A stretch of 41,965 bases of DNA from an uncultured Acetatifactor sp. (GCA_934394815.1 CAKRRD010000025.1:1-41965), one strand, 5' to 3'. Counted from the stretch's first letter, positions 25,215 through 33,600 are shown. Notes: generated by a model from the letters alone, not told the origin. Numbers and translations: made by a program.

Positions 25215-25343
25215 TTTTAGAGAAAAGTCTAAGTATTTCATAGTATTTTAGAAATGGGCATGGTAAAATATTTATAATGACGTAAAAGTACAGGCAACAA
25301 AGAAGACAGGACATACGGTGTCTTGATTGGGAGGTAATTATCC

Positions 25344-26819
25344 ATGGCAGAAGATATGCTGTTTTCCGGAGAATCCAGGAATATTGAATATAAAGTAACT
25401 GTGCCGGATAAAAGCGAAAAGTATATGAAAACCGTAGTGGCTTTTGCCAATGGCAGAGGTGGAAAAATTGTTTTTGGGATAGATGATAAAACTTTAGACA
25501 TTGTAGGAATGGATGCAGATAATATCTATAAGACCATGGATGCCATTACCAATGCTATTTCTGATACATGCGAACCGGCAATCAGACCGGATGTTGCATT
25601 ACAGACAGTCAAGGATAAGACAGTGATTGTTGTGGAGATTCTTCCGGGTGCACAGCGTCCATATTATATAAAATCACAGGGAATGGTTGACGGTACTTAT
25701 GTGCGTGTAGCTGGAACCACCAGACATGTGGAAGGATATATGCTGAAAGAACTGATTTTGGAAGGACAGAATCGCTATTTTGACAGCGAGATATGTCAGA
25801 ATATGACAGTTTCCGACAGTGAGATAGAGAAACTGTGTAAAAGTATGAAAGAAACTGCTATGAAAAATACATGGCAGGATAGTGAAAAATCAAAAATTAA
25901 AGATGTTACCAAAAATGTGTTGGTTTCATGGGGAGTGTTGAAAGAAGTAGAAGGTAAAGTATATCCGACAAATGCCTATGCACTTTTAACAGGCAAAATG
26001 CCGCAAATGCCTGTAATTCAATGTGGCGTGTTCAAAGGAACAAACCGTGCGTATTTTGTTGACCGCAGGGAATTTGAAGGCTCTATTCAGGAACAAATGG
26101 AAGCAGCATACCAGTATGTTCTTGAAAAAATCAATATGGGAATGACAATCACAGGAATGTATAGACAGGATATATATGAACTGCCGACAGATAGCATCCG
26201 GGAGCTGATTGCAAATGCAGTGGCACATCGCAGTTATCTGGATCCGGGAAATATCCAGGTGGCATTGTTTGATGACAGATTGGAGATAACTTCTCCGGGA
26301 ATGCTTTTGAATAATGTTACGATTTCAAAAATGATGGAAGGTTATTCCAAACCGAGAAACCCGGCAATCGCAAGTGCGTTTGCTTATATGAAAATCATAG
26401 AGAAGTGGGGGACTGGAATACCGAGATTGTTTAAAGCATGCGAGGAATACGGATTACTGAAACCGGAACTGATCGATTTTGATGGGGATTTCCGGGTGAA
26501 TATGTATCGAAGGGTAGCAAGTGAGCTTGGTGTCGATGGCGCGACTACCCAAGCTACCCAAGACACTACCCAAGCTATCCAAGGTACTACCCAAACTATT
26601 CCGAAGGGGGTGAGCGAGGATGACAAGGCGGTGTTGACATCAATAGTAGAAGACCCTCGTATCACACAGAAGGAAATAGCTGCAAAATTAGATTGGAAAA
26701 TTGACCGGGTAAAATATTATCTTAATAAGTTAAAGAGAAAAGGAATTATAAAGCGTGTTGGTACCAGTCAAAATGGACATTGGGAAGTAGTGGTAGATGA
26801 AAGTAAATGGCAGAATTAA
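25344..26819 (+). CDS. AlbA_2/Schlafen-type ATP-binding protein with C-terminal winged helix
   Basis: 491 residues. The N-terminal AlbA_2 (Schlafen-like) domain is recognisable by ESRNIEYK, AFANGRGGKIVFGIDD and the following GTYVRVAGTTRH. A central ATPase-like domain of the RecG-C/HATPase_c_4 type follows (ELIANAVAHRSYL, DDRLEITSPG, EKWGTGIPR). A Thr/Gln low-complexity linker (26543-26600) leads to a winged helix (ITQKEIAAKLDWKIDRVKYYLNKL). Such proteins are taken to be DNA- or RNA-linked regulators, some in defence or mobile-element contexts. The gene is visibly richer in A and T than its neighbours, suggesting acquisition. It lies between terminators and spacers, splitting the spoVA genes. 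Start ATG 25344 follows GGGAGG. Confidence 0.88.
   Translation: MAEDMLFSGESRNIEYKVTVPDKSEKYMKTVVAFANGRGGKIVFGIDDKTLDIVGMDADNIYKTMDAITNAISDTCEPAIRPDVALQTVKDKTVIVVEILPGAQRPYYIKSQGMVDGTYVRVAGTTRHVEGYMLKELILEGQNRYFDSEICQNMTVSDSEIEKLCKSMKETAMKNTWQDSEKSKIKDVTKNVLVSWGVLKEVEGKVYPTNAYALLTGKMPQMPVIQCGVFKGTNRAYFVDRREFEGSIQEQMEAAYQYVLEKINMGMTITGMYRQDIYELPTDSIRELIANAVAHRSYLDPGNIQVALFDDRLEITSPGMLLNNVTISKMMEGYSKPRNPAIASAFAYMKIIEKWGTGIPRLFKACEEYGLLKPELIDFDGDFRVNMYRRVASELGVDGATTQATQDTTQAIQGTTQTIPKGVSEDDKAVLTSIVEDPRITQKEIAAKLDWKIDRVKYYLNKLKRKGIIKRVGTSQNGHWEVVVDESKWQN
26543..26600 (+). repeat. Coding micro-repeat (ACTACCCAA) in the AlbA_2 gene
   Basis: Five imperfect copies of (AC)TACCCAAG encode the Thr-Gln linker between the ATPase-like and winged-helix domains. 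Such linkers expand and contract easily and probably vary between strains. Confidence 0.75.
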
Positions 26820-26957
26820 GCTTAAAAGCTGATTGCAGGAGAAAGTAGAGCAGACAAGGTAGATGAAGAAATAATTCTTGCAAGCCTTGTAAGATACTGT
26901 TAGAATAAACCTCAAACGGCGAAAACACATTATGCCGGGAATGGCTGGTGAGTCAAA

Positions 26958-27209
26958 ATGCGCAGGATAGAATTTAAGATGGAGCGGCCGGGATTGTTGG
27001 AGGTCGGACAGAAGATCACGGTAACCGAAGGACTTCTGCCCAGTAACTATTACTATACCATAGACCCGTCTCTGGCCATGTCCCCGAATATCCCTTTCCG
27101 TTACCGTTTGAAGAACCGGGAGGGTGTCGTGGCGGATATTGTGGAGAATTCCAGAGGATTCTACGTGACGGCGGAATTTGATGAGCCGGAGGTAGATATG
27201 ACGAAGTAA
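26958..27209 (+). CDS. Small conserved-looking protein of unknown function
   Basis: 83 residues; I do not recognise the family. It begins MRRIEFKMERPG and appears mostly beta-stranded, with an aromatic stretch (NYYYTIDP), no membrane segment and an acidic end. Base composition matches the surrounding core genes rather than the AT-rich gene before it. The ribosome binding site is weak (GGTGAG), which lowers certainty about the start. It lies upstream of ridA with a 109-bp gap. Confidence 0.6.
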   Translation: MRRIEFKMERPGLLEVGQKITVTEGLLPSNYYYTIDPSLAMSPNIPFRYRLKNREGVVADIVENSRGFYVTAEFDEPEVDMTK

Positions 27210-27318
27210 ACGCCGAGGATGCCGCAGGAATTTCGGAACATGCCGGGAGGCAGGCGGCTCAAGGCGCAGATGACAGAGTTAAGAAAGAATTAATTATAGG
27301 AAGAAAGAGGAGAATATT

Positions 27319-27693
27319 ATGTTACAGAAGATTTCAACAGACAAAGCACCCGCAGCAATCGGACCTTACTCCCAGGGCATCGTACTGGGCAATATCTTTT
27401 TCGCATCCGGTCAGATCCCCATTGATCCCGCTACCGGAGAGATCCACGGAACCACCATCGAGGAGCAGGCAGAGCAGGTAATGAAGAACATCGGCGAACT
27501 GTTAAAGGCAGCAGGCACCGACTACACCAGAGTAGCCAAGACCTCCTGCTTCCTGGCAGATATGGGCGATTTCGCAGCTTTCAATCAGGTCTATGCCAAA
27601 TACTTTACCGAGAACCCTGCCAGAAGCTGTGTTGCAGTCAAGACCCTTCCCAAGAACGTACTGTGTGAAGTGGAAGTTATTGCAGAAGTATAA
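27319..27693 (+). CDS. ridA: RidA family reactive enamine/imine deaminase
   Basis: 124 residues, standard RidA (YjgF/YER057c/UK114) length. Signature pieces are IGPYSQGIVLGN, FASGQIPIDPATGEI and the C-terminal ARSCVAVKTLPKNVLCEVEVIA with the substrate-carboxylate arginine. It hydrolyses 2-aminoacrylate and related enamines from PLP enzymes, forming trimers in the cytosol. Start ATG 27319 follows AAAGAGGAG. A terminator follows at 27714. Confidence 0.94.
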   Translation: MLQKISTDKAPAAIGPYSQGIVLGNIFFASGQIPIDPATGEIHGTTIEEQAEQVMKNIGELLKAAGTDYTRVAKTSCFLADMGDFAAFNQVYAKYFTENPARSCVAVKTLPKNVLCEVEVIAEV

Positions 27694-27713
27694 CGATAAT
27701 AAGAACAGGACGG

Positions 27714-27746
27714 AAGATCGTCGCTTACAGGCGGCGATCTTCTTAT
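27714..27746 (+). terminator. Terminator after ridA
   Basis: AAGATCGTCG (27714-27723) pairs with CGGCGATCTT (27732-27741) with one G-U pair, followed by CTTAT; the T-run is short, so leakage into the next gene is likely. Confidence 0.65.
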
Positions 27747-27765
27747 GTAGAGACAGGAGAAACTT

Positions 27766-28266
27766 ATGAAAAATAATATTACCCTGATCGGCATGCCGGG
27801 TTCGGGAAAAAGTACGGTAGGTGTGGTTCTGGCGAAGCGCCTGGGCAGACGTTTTGTGGATTCGGATCTGGTGATCCAGGAGAAACACGGCAAATTATTG
27901 CACGAACTCATCACGGAATACGGTGTGGAGGGCTTCTGGCAGATCGAGAGCGATGTGAATGCGTCCTTAGATCTGAATAACAGCATCATTGCCACCGGCG
28001 GAAGTGCCTGTTACGAGCCGGAGGGCATGCAGCATCTGCGGGATATCAGCACTGTGGTGTATCTGAAGCTTCCCTATGAAGAGGTGGAGCAGCGGCTGGG
28101 AGATCTGAATGCCAGAGGTGTGACCCTGCAGCCCGGCCAGACATTGAGGGACCTGTACGAGGAGAGAACCCCTTTATATGAAAAATATGCAGACCTTATC
28201 ATAGACTGCAGCGGAAAAATGCTGCGGGATGTGGTGGCGGAGATTGCAGCCGGAGGAGAAAAATAG
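27766..28266 (+). CDS. Shikimate-kinase-like P-loop kinase with altered substrate site
   Basis: 166 residues, the size of AroK. The Walker A loop is G9-MPGSGKST17, the DxD motif is D32-S-D34, and the lid/Arg region ERTPLYEKYAD matches AroK's RNPLY. Two substrate-site features differ: the shikimate-binding Arg of the FRxxE motif is replaced (F57-W58-Q59-I60-E61), and the GGG loop reads ATGGSA. It may phosphorylate a different hydroxy compound, or be a weak shikimate kinase. Start ATG 27766 follows ACAGGAG. The EamA transporter starts 2 bp after its stop codon, so the two are co-translated. No other aromatic-pathway gene is nearby. Confidence 0.82.
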   Translation: MKNNITLIGMPGSGKSTVGVVLAKRLGRRFVDSDLVIQEKHGKLLHELITEYGVEGFWQIESDVNASLDLNNSIIATGGSACYEPEGMQHLRDISTVVYLKLPYEEVEQRLGDLNARGVTLQPGQTLRDLYEERTPLYEKYADLIIDCSGKMLRDVVAEIAAGGEK

Positions 28267-28268
28267 TC

Positions 28269-29201
28269 ATGGAAAATACGAGAGCAAAATCGACGAGAAA
28301 CAGTCTGATCCTGCTGCTGACAGCCACAATCTGGGGCATGGCCTTCGTCTCCCAGAGCAAGGGCATGGATTACATGCACCCGTTCACCTTTAACGGCGTC
28401 CGCTCCCTGATCGGTGCTTCCGGTATTCTGGTGTACATTCTGATCAGCCGGAAGATCGCCGGGGATAAGGCAGTCCCCCTTGATCTGAAACTGAATGTGA
28501 AAGCAGGACTTTTGTGTGGCATTTTCCTGACAATCGCCAGTACCCTGCAGCAGTTCGGTATTAAATACACCAGTGTCGGTAAGGCGGGATTTATCACAAC
28601 GCTATATATCATTTTTGTCCCCATGTTCGGTATTTTTCTGAAGAAAAAGGTGGCGCCGGTGGTCTGGGCGGCAGCAGTCATGGCAGCCGTGGGTATGTAT
28701 CTGCTCTGCATGACCGAGTCTCTGCGTCTCGGAGCCGGAGACATCATGGTGTTTTTATGCGCCATTGCTTTTGCCATACAGATCATGACCGTTGACCATT
28801 ATGCAGCAAAAATTGACGGGGCCGTGGTATCCTGCATCCAGTTCACGGTATGCGGAGTGGTCTGCTGCATTGGAGCCTTGATCTGGGGCCAGCCTGCTTT
28901 CAGCCAGCTGCAGGAAGGGCTGGGTGCCCTGTTATATGCCGGGGTGTTAAGCTGCGGCGTGGGCTATACCCTGCAGATCGTAGGGCAGAAGGGCTTGAAT
29001 CCCACCGTGGCAGCACTGATCATGAGTCTGGAATCCGTCATTGCCACGATCTCCGGATGGATCGCCTATAAGATCGGCTTTTTAACCACCGACCAGACAC
29101 TGACACCCAGACAGATCGCGGGCTGCGTCATTGTATTTGCAGCGGTGATCCTGGTGCAGCTTCCGCCGGAATGGTTCCGGTTTGGCAAAAAGAACGCATA
29201 A
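28269..29201 (+). CDS. EamA/DMT-family transporter
   Basis: 310 residues with ten predicted membrane helices formed by two EamA repeats. The first repeat begins LILLLTATIWGMAFVSQSKGMDY; the second covers residues of about 155-295 with GVLSCGVGYTLQIVGQKGLNPTVAALIMSLE, a typical DMT element. Members export or import amino acids, nucleosides or other small metabolites. It starts 2 bp after the AroK-like kinase behind GGAGGAG. A substrate cannot be assigned. Confidence 0.9.
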   Translation: MENTRAKSTRNSLILLLTATIWGMAFVSQSKGMDYMHPFTFNGVRSLIGASGILVYILISRKIAGDKAVPLDLKLNVKAGLLCGIFLTIASTLQQFGIKYTSVGKAGFITTLYIIFVPMFGIFLKKKVAPVVWAAAVMAAVGMYLLCMTESLRLGAGDIMVFLCAIAFAIQIMTVDHYAAKIDGAVVSCIQFTVCGVVCCIGALIWGQPAFSQLQEGLGALLYAGVLSCGVGYTLQIVGQKGLNPTVAALIMSLESVIATISGWIAYKIGFLTTDQTLTPRQIAGCVIVFAAVILVQLPPEWFRFGKKNA

Positions 29202-29258
29202 ATTCAGAAAAAAGTGCAGAGACTGTCCTTAACAGATAGTAAGGAGGAAATGCAGAGG

Positions 29259-29615
29259 ATGGATTATATCAATGCTTTCTGGGTGGGCGGCCTGATCTGT
29301 GCTTTGGTGCAGATATTAATGGAAAAAACGAAGATGATGCCGGGACGTATTATGGTGCTTTTAGTGGTTACCGGTGCGGTCATCAGTGCCCTTGGCTGGT
29401 ATGAACCTTTTCAGAATTATGCGGGAGCCGGGGCCAGTGTACCGTTATTGGGATTTGGAAATGTATTAATGAAGGGCGTGAAAGAAGCGGTGCAGGAACA
29501 GGGATTCTTAGGACTTTTTGCCGGAGGCTTCAAGGCAGGGGCTGTGGGAACCTCTGCGGCGCTGATCTTCGGTTATCTGGCAAGCCTGCTCAGCAAACCG
29601 AAGATGAAGGAGTAA
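29259..29615 (+). CDS. spoVAE: Stage V sporulation protein AE (SpoVAEb type)
   Basis: 118 residues, three to four membrane helices. FWVGGLICALVQILMEKTKMMPGRI, the GAGASVPLLGFGNVL block and GGFKAGAVGTSAALIFGYL are characteristic of SpoVAEb. It forms part of the forespore inner-membrane Ca-DPA channel with SpoVAC and SpoVAD. An AAGGAGG lies 11 bases upstream of ATG 29259, and a second ATG at 29250 is only two bases from it, so 29259 is preferred. It follows the EamA gene rather than spoVAD, its usual partner. Confidence 0.9.
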   Translation: MDYINAFWVGGLICALVQILMEKTKMMPGRIMVLLVVTGAVISALGWYEPFQNYAGAGASVPLLGFGNVLMKGVKEAVQEQGFLGLFAGGFKAGAVGTSAALIFGYLASLLSKPKMKE

Positions 29616-29650
29616 TCAAAGTTCCTCAAAGGAGTAATCAAAGTTCCTCA
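29607..29650. repeat. Perfect 22-bp tandem duplication at a convergent gene junction
   Basis: 29607-29628 is repeated exactly at 29629-29650. Each copy contains TAATCA, which supplies a TAA on the plus strand and a TGA on the minus strand. Copy 1 ends spoVAE; copy 2 ends the minus-strand gene. Confidence 0.95.
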
Positions 29651-30132
29651 TAGGAGATCCCCTTCAGATCCAGATATTTTTTCAGCGCCTTGTCCCATGC
29701 GGTGTCGGCGCTCTTATCCATGGTGAAGATCTGGTAGGCGCATCCGGTGGTGAGAACGGTCTTTTCCCCATCGTAGCGGATGTTCAGTACCAGTGCCCGG
29801 ATGACGCCGGGGTCGACCTGCGCTTTTGTAAGCATGGCGGCTGCCTTGTCGGGCTGCATGTGAAGTACGAATTTAAAATACAAAGGAGTGTGTTTTCCCT
29901 TGATCAGGTCAAAGCACAGTCCTTTTATTTTGCTCCAGGACTGCAGATCCCAGGGAATACAGTCCGCGCCCCGTTCCTCGGCGGGATAGAAGTCCTTGTT
30001 GATATGCCCGTCGATGGTGACGGTGAGGGCGGTGCTGACGGTAGCCTCCTCCAGCAGGAAGGGATCGAAAGTATCCGCTGCCAGCAGGTGGTTCATAAAA
30101 TTTTTCATGGATGTAATCTGTAATGCAATCAT
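29638..30132 (-). CDS. DUF5721-like cytosolic protein
   Basis: 164 residues, no signal or membrane segment. It begins MIALQITSMKNFMNHLLAADTFD and contains a central PWDLQSWSKIKGLCFDLIKGK followed by FKFVLHMQP. This pattern is what I associate with DUF5721, a family restricted to Clostridia, but the assignment is from memory and tentative. Function unknown. It is a single gene, convergent with spoVAE and divergent from the DegV gene. Confidence 0.7.
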   Translation of the reverse strand: MIALQITSMKNFMNHLLAADTFDPFLLEEATVSTALTVTIDGHINKDFYPAEERGADCIPWDLQSWSKIKGLCFDLIKGKHTPLYFKFVLHMQPDKAAAMLTKAQVDPGVIRALVLNIRYDGEKTVLTTGCAYQIFTMDKSADTAWDKALKKYLDLKGISYEEL

Positions 30133-30287
30133 GGGGACTCCTTGGGGTGTGGAATACCGGCATTCTCTGTGATGCGTTCCGCCGGGCGGAAGGATGACAG
30201 TGGTCTGCGACAGTTGGTTATATGCTATATAGAAACAGTATAAACGAAGTCCGTCGAAAAGGGAATATGAATATTTTGTGGAAAGAC

Positions 30288-30316
30288 TTTACGAATGGAA
30301 TATTTCGTGCTATTAT
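30288..30316 (+). promoter_or_regulatory. Promoter of the DegV gene
   Basis: TTTACG (30288-30293), 17 bp, TATTAT (30311-30316), 74 bp before the chosen start codon. Confidence 0.55.
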
Positions 30317-30389
30317 AAGTAGTATTAAAAACTACATAGTATAGTTTCTGAGAGAATAACAATCAATCAATAATATGGAGATATATGAT

Positions 30390-31226
30390 ATGAGTTTTAA
30401 AATTGTAGTAGACAGCTGTTGTGAATTGCCGGAAGAGTACCTGCAGGATCCCCGTTTTGAGATCGTCCCGCTGGGACTGGAAGTGGGTGATTACCAGATT
30501 CAGGATGACGAGAACTTCAATCAGGCGGAATTTTTGAAAAAGGTGGCAGAGTATCCCAAGTGTCCCAGGTCGGCCTGCCCTTCCCCGGAGAGTTTCCGGG
30601 AATCCTATTGCACGGAGGCGGAGCATGTGTATGTGATCACCCTGTCTTCCCACCTCAGCGGAAGCTACAACAGTGCGATGCTGGGAATGAACCTGTATCG
30701 GGAAAAATACGGAAAGAAGCAGATCCATGTCATTGATTCCGAGTCTGCCAGCTGTGGGGAGACCCAGATCGCAAAGAAGCTGGTAGAACTGGAGGAGCAG
30801 GGACTTCCCTTTGAAGAGATCGTAAAACAGATCGAGGAGTTCCGCAGCAATGTGCATACTTATTTTGTACTGGATAATCTGGAGACTCTGCGCAAGAACG
30901 GCAGACTGACCGGCGTGAAAGCGCTGGTGGCATCCACTTTAAGCATCAAGCCCATCATGGCAGGAGACAAGGGCAGCATCGTGCAGAGAGGACAGAGCAT
31001 AGGCATGAAGAAAGCACTTCGCAGAATGGCGGAGATCGTGCTGGAGGAAGTGGGCGAGACAAAAGACCGTGTCCTGATGATCACCCATTGCAACGCTCCC
31101 GACCGCGCAGAGACCGTGAAGAAGCTCCTTATGGAGAAAGCCGAGTTCAAGGGATGCCTGATCATGGACACCCGCGGCGTCAGCAGCATGTACGCCAACG
31201 ACGGCGGCGTGATCGTGACGGTATAA
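30390..31226 (+). CDS. DegV family fatty-acid-binding protein
   Basis: 278 residues with DegV hallmarks: KIVVDSCCELP at the start, SACPSPESF, ITLSSHLSGSYNSA, the NLETLRKNGRLTG segment and LSIKPIM. DegV/FakB proteins hold a fatty acid in a closed pocket and present it to the kinase FakA. Start ATG 30390 has GGAGA eight bases upstream; ATG 30375 would include that site. FakA is not in the window. It is monocistronic; the next promoter begins 11 bp after its stop codon. Confidence 0.92.
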   Translation: MSFKIVVDSCCELPEEYLQDPRFEIVPLGLEVGDYQIQDDENFNQAEFLKKVAEYPKCPRSACPSPESFRESYCTEAEHVYVITLSSHLSGSYNSAMLGMNLYREKYGKKQIHVIDSESASCGETQIAKKLVELEEQGLPFEEIVKQIEEFRSNVHTYFVLDNLETLRKNGRLTGVKALVASTLSIKPIMAGDKGSIVQRGQSIGMKKALRRMAEIVLEEVGETKDRVLMITHCNAPDRAETVKKLLMEKAEFKGCLIMDTRGVSSMYANDGGVIVTV

Positions 31227-31236
31227 ATATAAACTA

Positions 31237-31265
31237 TTGACTTTTTCACGCACAGGGTCTATACT
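31237..31265 (+). promoter_or_regulatory. Strong promoter of the rimP-nusA-infB operon
   Basis: TTGACT (31237-31242), 17 bp, TATACT (31260-31265): the best match to the vegetative consensus in the window. Confidence 0.75.
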
Positions 31266-31294
31266 GTGTATAGTTTAAAGATGATTACTAGAGT

Positions 31295-31346
31295 AAGAGT
31301 GGACGCGCGCCACTCTTTCTTGTATGTATAAAACTTTTTTCGCGCA
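31295..31346 (+). promoter_or_regulatory. Attenuator-like hairpin in the rimP-nusA leader
   Basis: AAGAGTGG (31295-31302) pairs with CCACTCTT (31310-31317) around ACGCGCG, followed by TCTTG, an interrupted U-tract typical of weak terminators. The loop GCGCG could instead pair with CGCGC just after TTTTTT near 31340, giving a competing structure. It lies about 25 nt into the transcript. Confidence 0.5.
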
Positions 31347-31365
31347 TCAGTAAAGGAGGGCATAC

Positions 31366-31830
31366 ATGTCCAAACGAGAGGACTACGAAAGCAGAACCGA
31401 AGAACTGCTGACCCCCATCGCAGAAGCAAATCAGGTGGAAATCTACGATGTGGAGTATGTAAAGGAAGGCAGTGACTACTATCTGAGAGCCTACATCGAC
31501 AAGCCGGAAGGAGTGAACATTCTGGACTGTGAGAATGTCAGCAGAGCATTATCCGAAGCACTGGACAAGGCGGATTTCATTCCGGATGCATATATTCTGG
31601 AAGTCAGCAGCCCGGGACTGGGAAGAACGCTGAAGAAGGATAAGCATTTGCAGAAGAGCATCGGCGAAGAAGTAGAGATCAAGCTGTTCAAGCCCATTGA
31701 TAAGTGTAAAGAGTTTTCCGGCATTCTGGAAAGCTTTGATGCAGACAACATTACGATCACGGAAGACGGCAGCCCGAGAACTTTTGCCAGAGCAGACATC
31801 GCCCTGATCCGTCTGGCACTGGATTTTTAA
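31366..31830 (+). CDS. rimP: Ribosome maturation factor RimP
   Basis: 154 residues. The N-terminal half has YDVEYVKEGSDYYLRAYIDKPEGV and the family motif LEVSSPGLGRTLKKDKH; a C-terminal SH3-like barrel follows. It assists 30S subunit assembly. Start ATG 31366 follows AAAGGAGGGC. First gene of the operon leading to nusA and infB. Confidence 0.95.
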   Translation: MSKREDYESRTEELLTPIAEANQVEIYDVEYVKEGSDYYLRAYIDKPEGVNILDCENVSRALSEALDKADFIPDAYILEVSSPGLGRTLKKDKHLQKSIGEEVEIKLFKPIDKCKEFSGILESFDADNITITEDGSPRTFARADIALIRLALDF

Positions 31831-31895
31831 CAGGATCATTAGAATAAGAAGAAACCATACACTAAGAAAAGGCGCAAGCCGGAATGGAGGAAATG

Positions 31896-33020
31896 ATGAA
31901 TAAGGAATTAATGGAGGCACTGGACGTTCTGGAGAAGGAGAAGGAGATCAGCAAGGAGACCTTGTTTGAAGCCATCGAGAACTCCCTGATGACAGCCTGC
32001 AAGAATCATTTTGGAAAGGCTGACAATGTCCATGTGGAGATTAATAGAGAGACCTGCGATTTTCTGGTATATGCTGAGAAGGAAGTCGTTCCCACGAAGG
32101 ATGATGTGGAGGATGACTGCCTGCAGATTGCTCTGGAGGATGCACAGGAGATTTCCAAGAGAGCACAGGTGGGCGACATGATCCATGTGGAGATCAAGTC
32201 CAAGGAGTTCGGCCGTATCGCTACCCAGAATGCCAAGAACGTGATCTTACAGAAGATCCGTGAGGAAGAGAGAAGCGTGATCTACAACCAGTACTACGAG
32301 AAGGAAAAGGATGTTGTGACCGGCGTAGTACAGCGTTATGTAGGCAAGAACATCAGCATCAATCTGGGTAAGGCAGATGCCATGCTGACCGAGAACGAGC
32401 AGGTAAAGGGCGAAGTATTCAAGCCCACCGAGCGTATCAAGGTTTACATTGTGGAAGTAAAGAACACCCCGAAGGGACCCCGCATCAATGTCAGCCGTAC
32501 CCATCCGGAACTGGTAAAGAGACTGTTCGAGTCCGAAGTTACCGAGATCAAGGACGGTACCGTAGAGATCAAGAGCATTGCCAGAGAGGCAGGAAGCCGT
32601 ACCAAGATCGCTGTATGGAGCAATAACCCCAATGTAGATGCTGTCGGCGCCTGTGTAGGTATGAATGGTGCCCGCGTCAATGCTATCGTGGAAGAGTTGC
32701 GCGGTGAGAAGATCGATATCGTGAACTGGGATGAGAACCCCGGTAACCTGATCCAGAATGCACTTTCTCCTGCCAAGATCGTAGCAGTATTTGCAGATCC
32801 CGATGAGAAGACCGCAAAGGTAGTCGTACCCGATTATCAGTTGTCTCTGGCTATCGGTAAGGAAGGTCAGAACGCAAGACTGGCAGCAAGACTGACCGGC
32901 TACAAGATCGACATCAAGTCCGAGACTCAGGCCAAGGATGCTCCCGGCTTCCGTTATGAGGACTATGTGGATGATTACGAAGATGATACCGTAGACGATT
33001 TTGATGGAGAGCAGGAATAA
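31896..33020 (+). CDS. nusA: Transcription termination/antitermination factor NusA
   Basis: 374 residues, the short Gram-positive form without C-terminal AR repeats. The N-terminal RNA-polymerase-binding domain is followed by an S1 domain (VVTGVVQRYVGKNISINLGKADAML) and two KH domains (NPNVDAVGACVGMNGARVNAI and VVPDYQLSLAIGKEGQNARLAARLTG). The acidic C-terminal tail is usual. Start ATG 31896 is five bases after GGAGG. It promotes pausing and intrinsic termination, and the leader hairpin upstream of rimP may be its own target. Confidence 0.96.
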   Translation: MNKELMEALDVLEKEKEISKETLFEAIENSLMTACKNHFGKADNVHVEINRETCDFLVYAEKEVVPTKDDVEDDCLQIALEDAQEISKRAQVGDMIHVEIKSKEFGRIATQNAKNVILQKIREEERSVIYNQYYEKEKDVVTGVVQRYVGKNISINLGKADAMLTENEQVKGEVFKPTERIKVYIVEVKNTPKGPRINVSRTHPELVKRLFESEVTEIKDGTVEIKSIAREAGSRTKIAVWSNNPNVDAVGACVGMNGARVNAIVEELRGEKIDIVNWDENPGNLIQNALSPAKIVAVFADPDEKTAKVVVPDYQLSLAIGKEGQNARLAARLTGYKIDIKSETQAKDAPGFRYEDYVDDYEDDTVDDFDGEQE

Positions 33021-33023
33021 TCA

Positions 33024-33296
33024 ATGGCAAAAAAGATTCCACTGAGGCAGTGCGTAGGCTGCGGAGAAATGAAAGGCAAAAAAGAAATGCTGCGTGTCCT
33101 GAAAACACCGGAAGATGAGATATGTCTGGATGCAACCGGCAAAAAAAACGGACGTGGTGCATATATATGCAGACAGAAGGAATGTCTGCAGAAAGCCCGG
33201 AAGAATAAAGGATTAGAACGTTCTTTCAAGATGAGTATTTCTCCTGAGGTATATGATACACTGGAAAAGGAGTTTGATCAGCTTGAAACAGAATAA
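33024..33296 (+). CDS. ylxR: YlxR family RNA-binding/nucleoid-associated protein
   Basis: 90 residues; RQCVGCGEMKGKKEML and GRGAYICR are the YlxR (DUF448) signatures. Proposed as a nucleic-acid-binding regulator. It starts 3 bp after nusA and overlaps the next gene by 14 bp. Confidence 0.93.
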   Translation: MAKKIPLRQCVGCGEMKGKKEMLRVLKTPEDEICLDATGKKNGRGAYICRQKECLQKARKNKGLERSFKMSISPEVYDTLEKEFDQLETE

Positions 33297-33600
33297 GATT
33301 TATTCCCTTTTGGGACTTGCGATGAGGGGGCGTAACCTGGTAAGCGGTGAATTCCAGACGGAGGACGCTGTGAAAAAAGGTTCTGCCATGTTGGTGATCG
33401 TTGCAGAGGATGCATCGGCCAATACGAAAAAGTTGTTTCACGACAAATGTTCCTATTATGAAGTCCCGGTATATGAATATGGCACGAAGGAAGAACTCGG
33501 CTGGGCCATCGGCCGGGATCTGAGATCTTCGGTAGGTGTGTGTGATGCGGGACTGGCAGATGCACTCATCAAGCAATTGGAAGCGAATTTGCCCGGTTAG
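33283..33600 (+). CDS. ylxQ: L7Ae-family ribosomal/K-turn-binding protein (YlxQ)
   Basis: 105 residues. [19 protein letters not shown] and [17 protein letters not shown] match the bacterial L7Ae/L30e/YlxQ family, which binds kink-turn RNAs. The likely start is TTG 33283, with AAGGAG ten bases upstream inside ylxR; an in-frame ATG at 33253 would add ten residues unlike the family. Confidence 0.88.
   Translation: MKQNKIYSLLGLAMRGRNLVSGEFQTEDAVKKGSAMLVIVAEDASANTKKLFHDKCSYYEVPVYEYGTKEELGWAIGRDLRSSVGVCDAGLADALIKQLEANLPG

Noticed and set aside
26820..26957. Terminator or small RNA after the AlbA_2 gene
   Set aside because: Only a short imperfect AAGCTT/AAGCTG palindrome without a T-run was seen.
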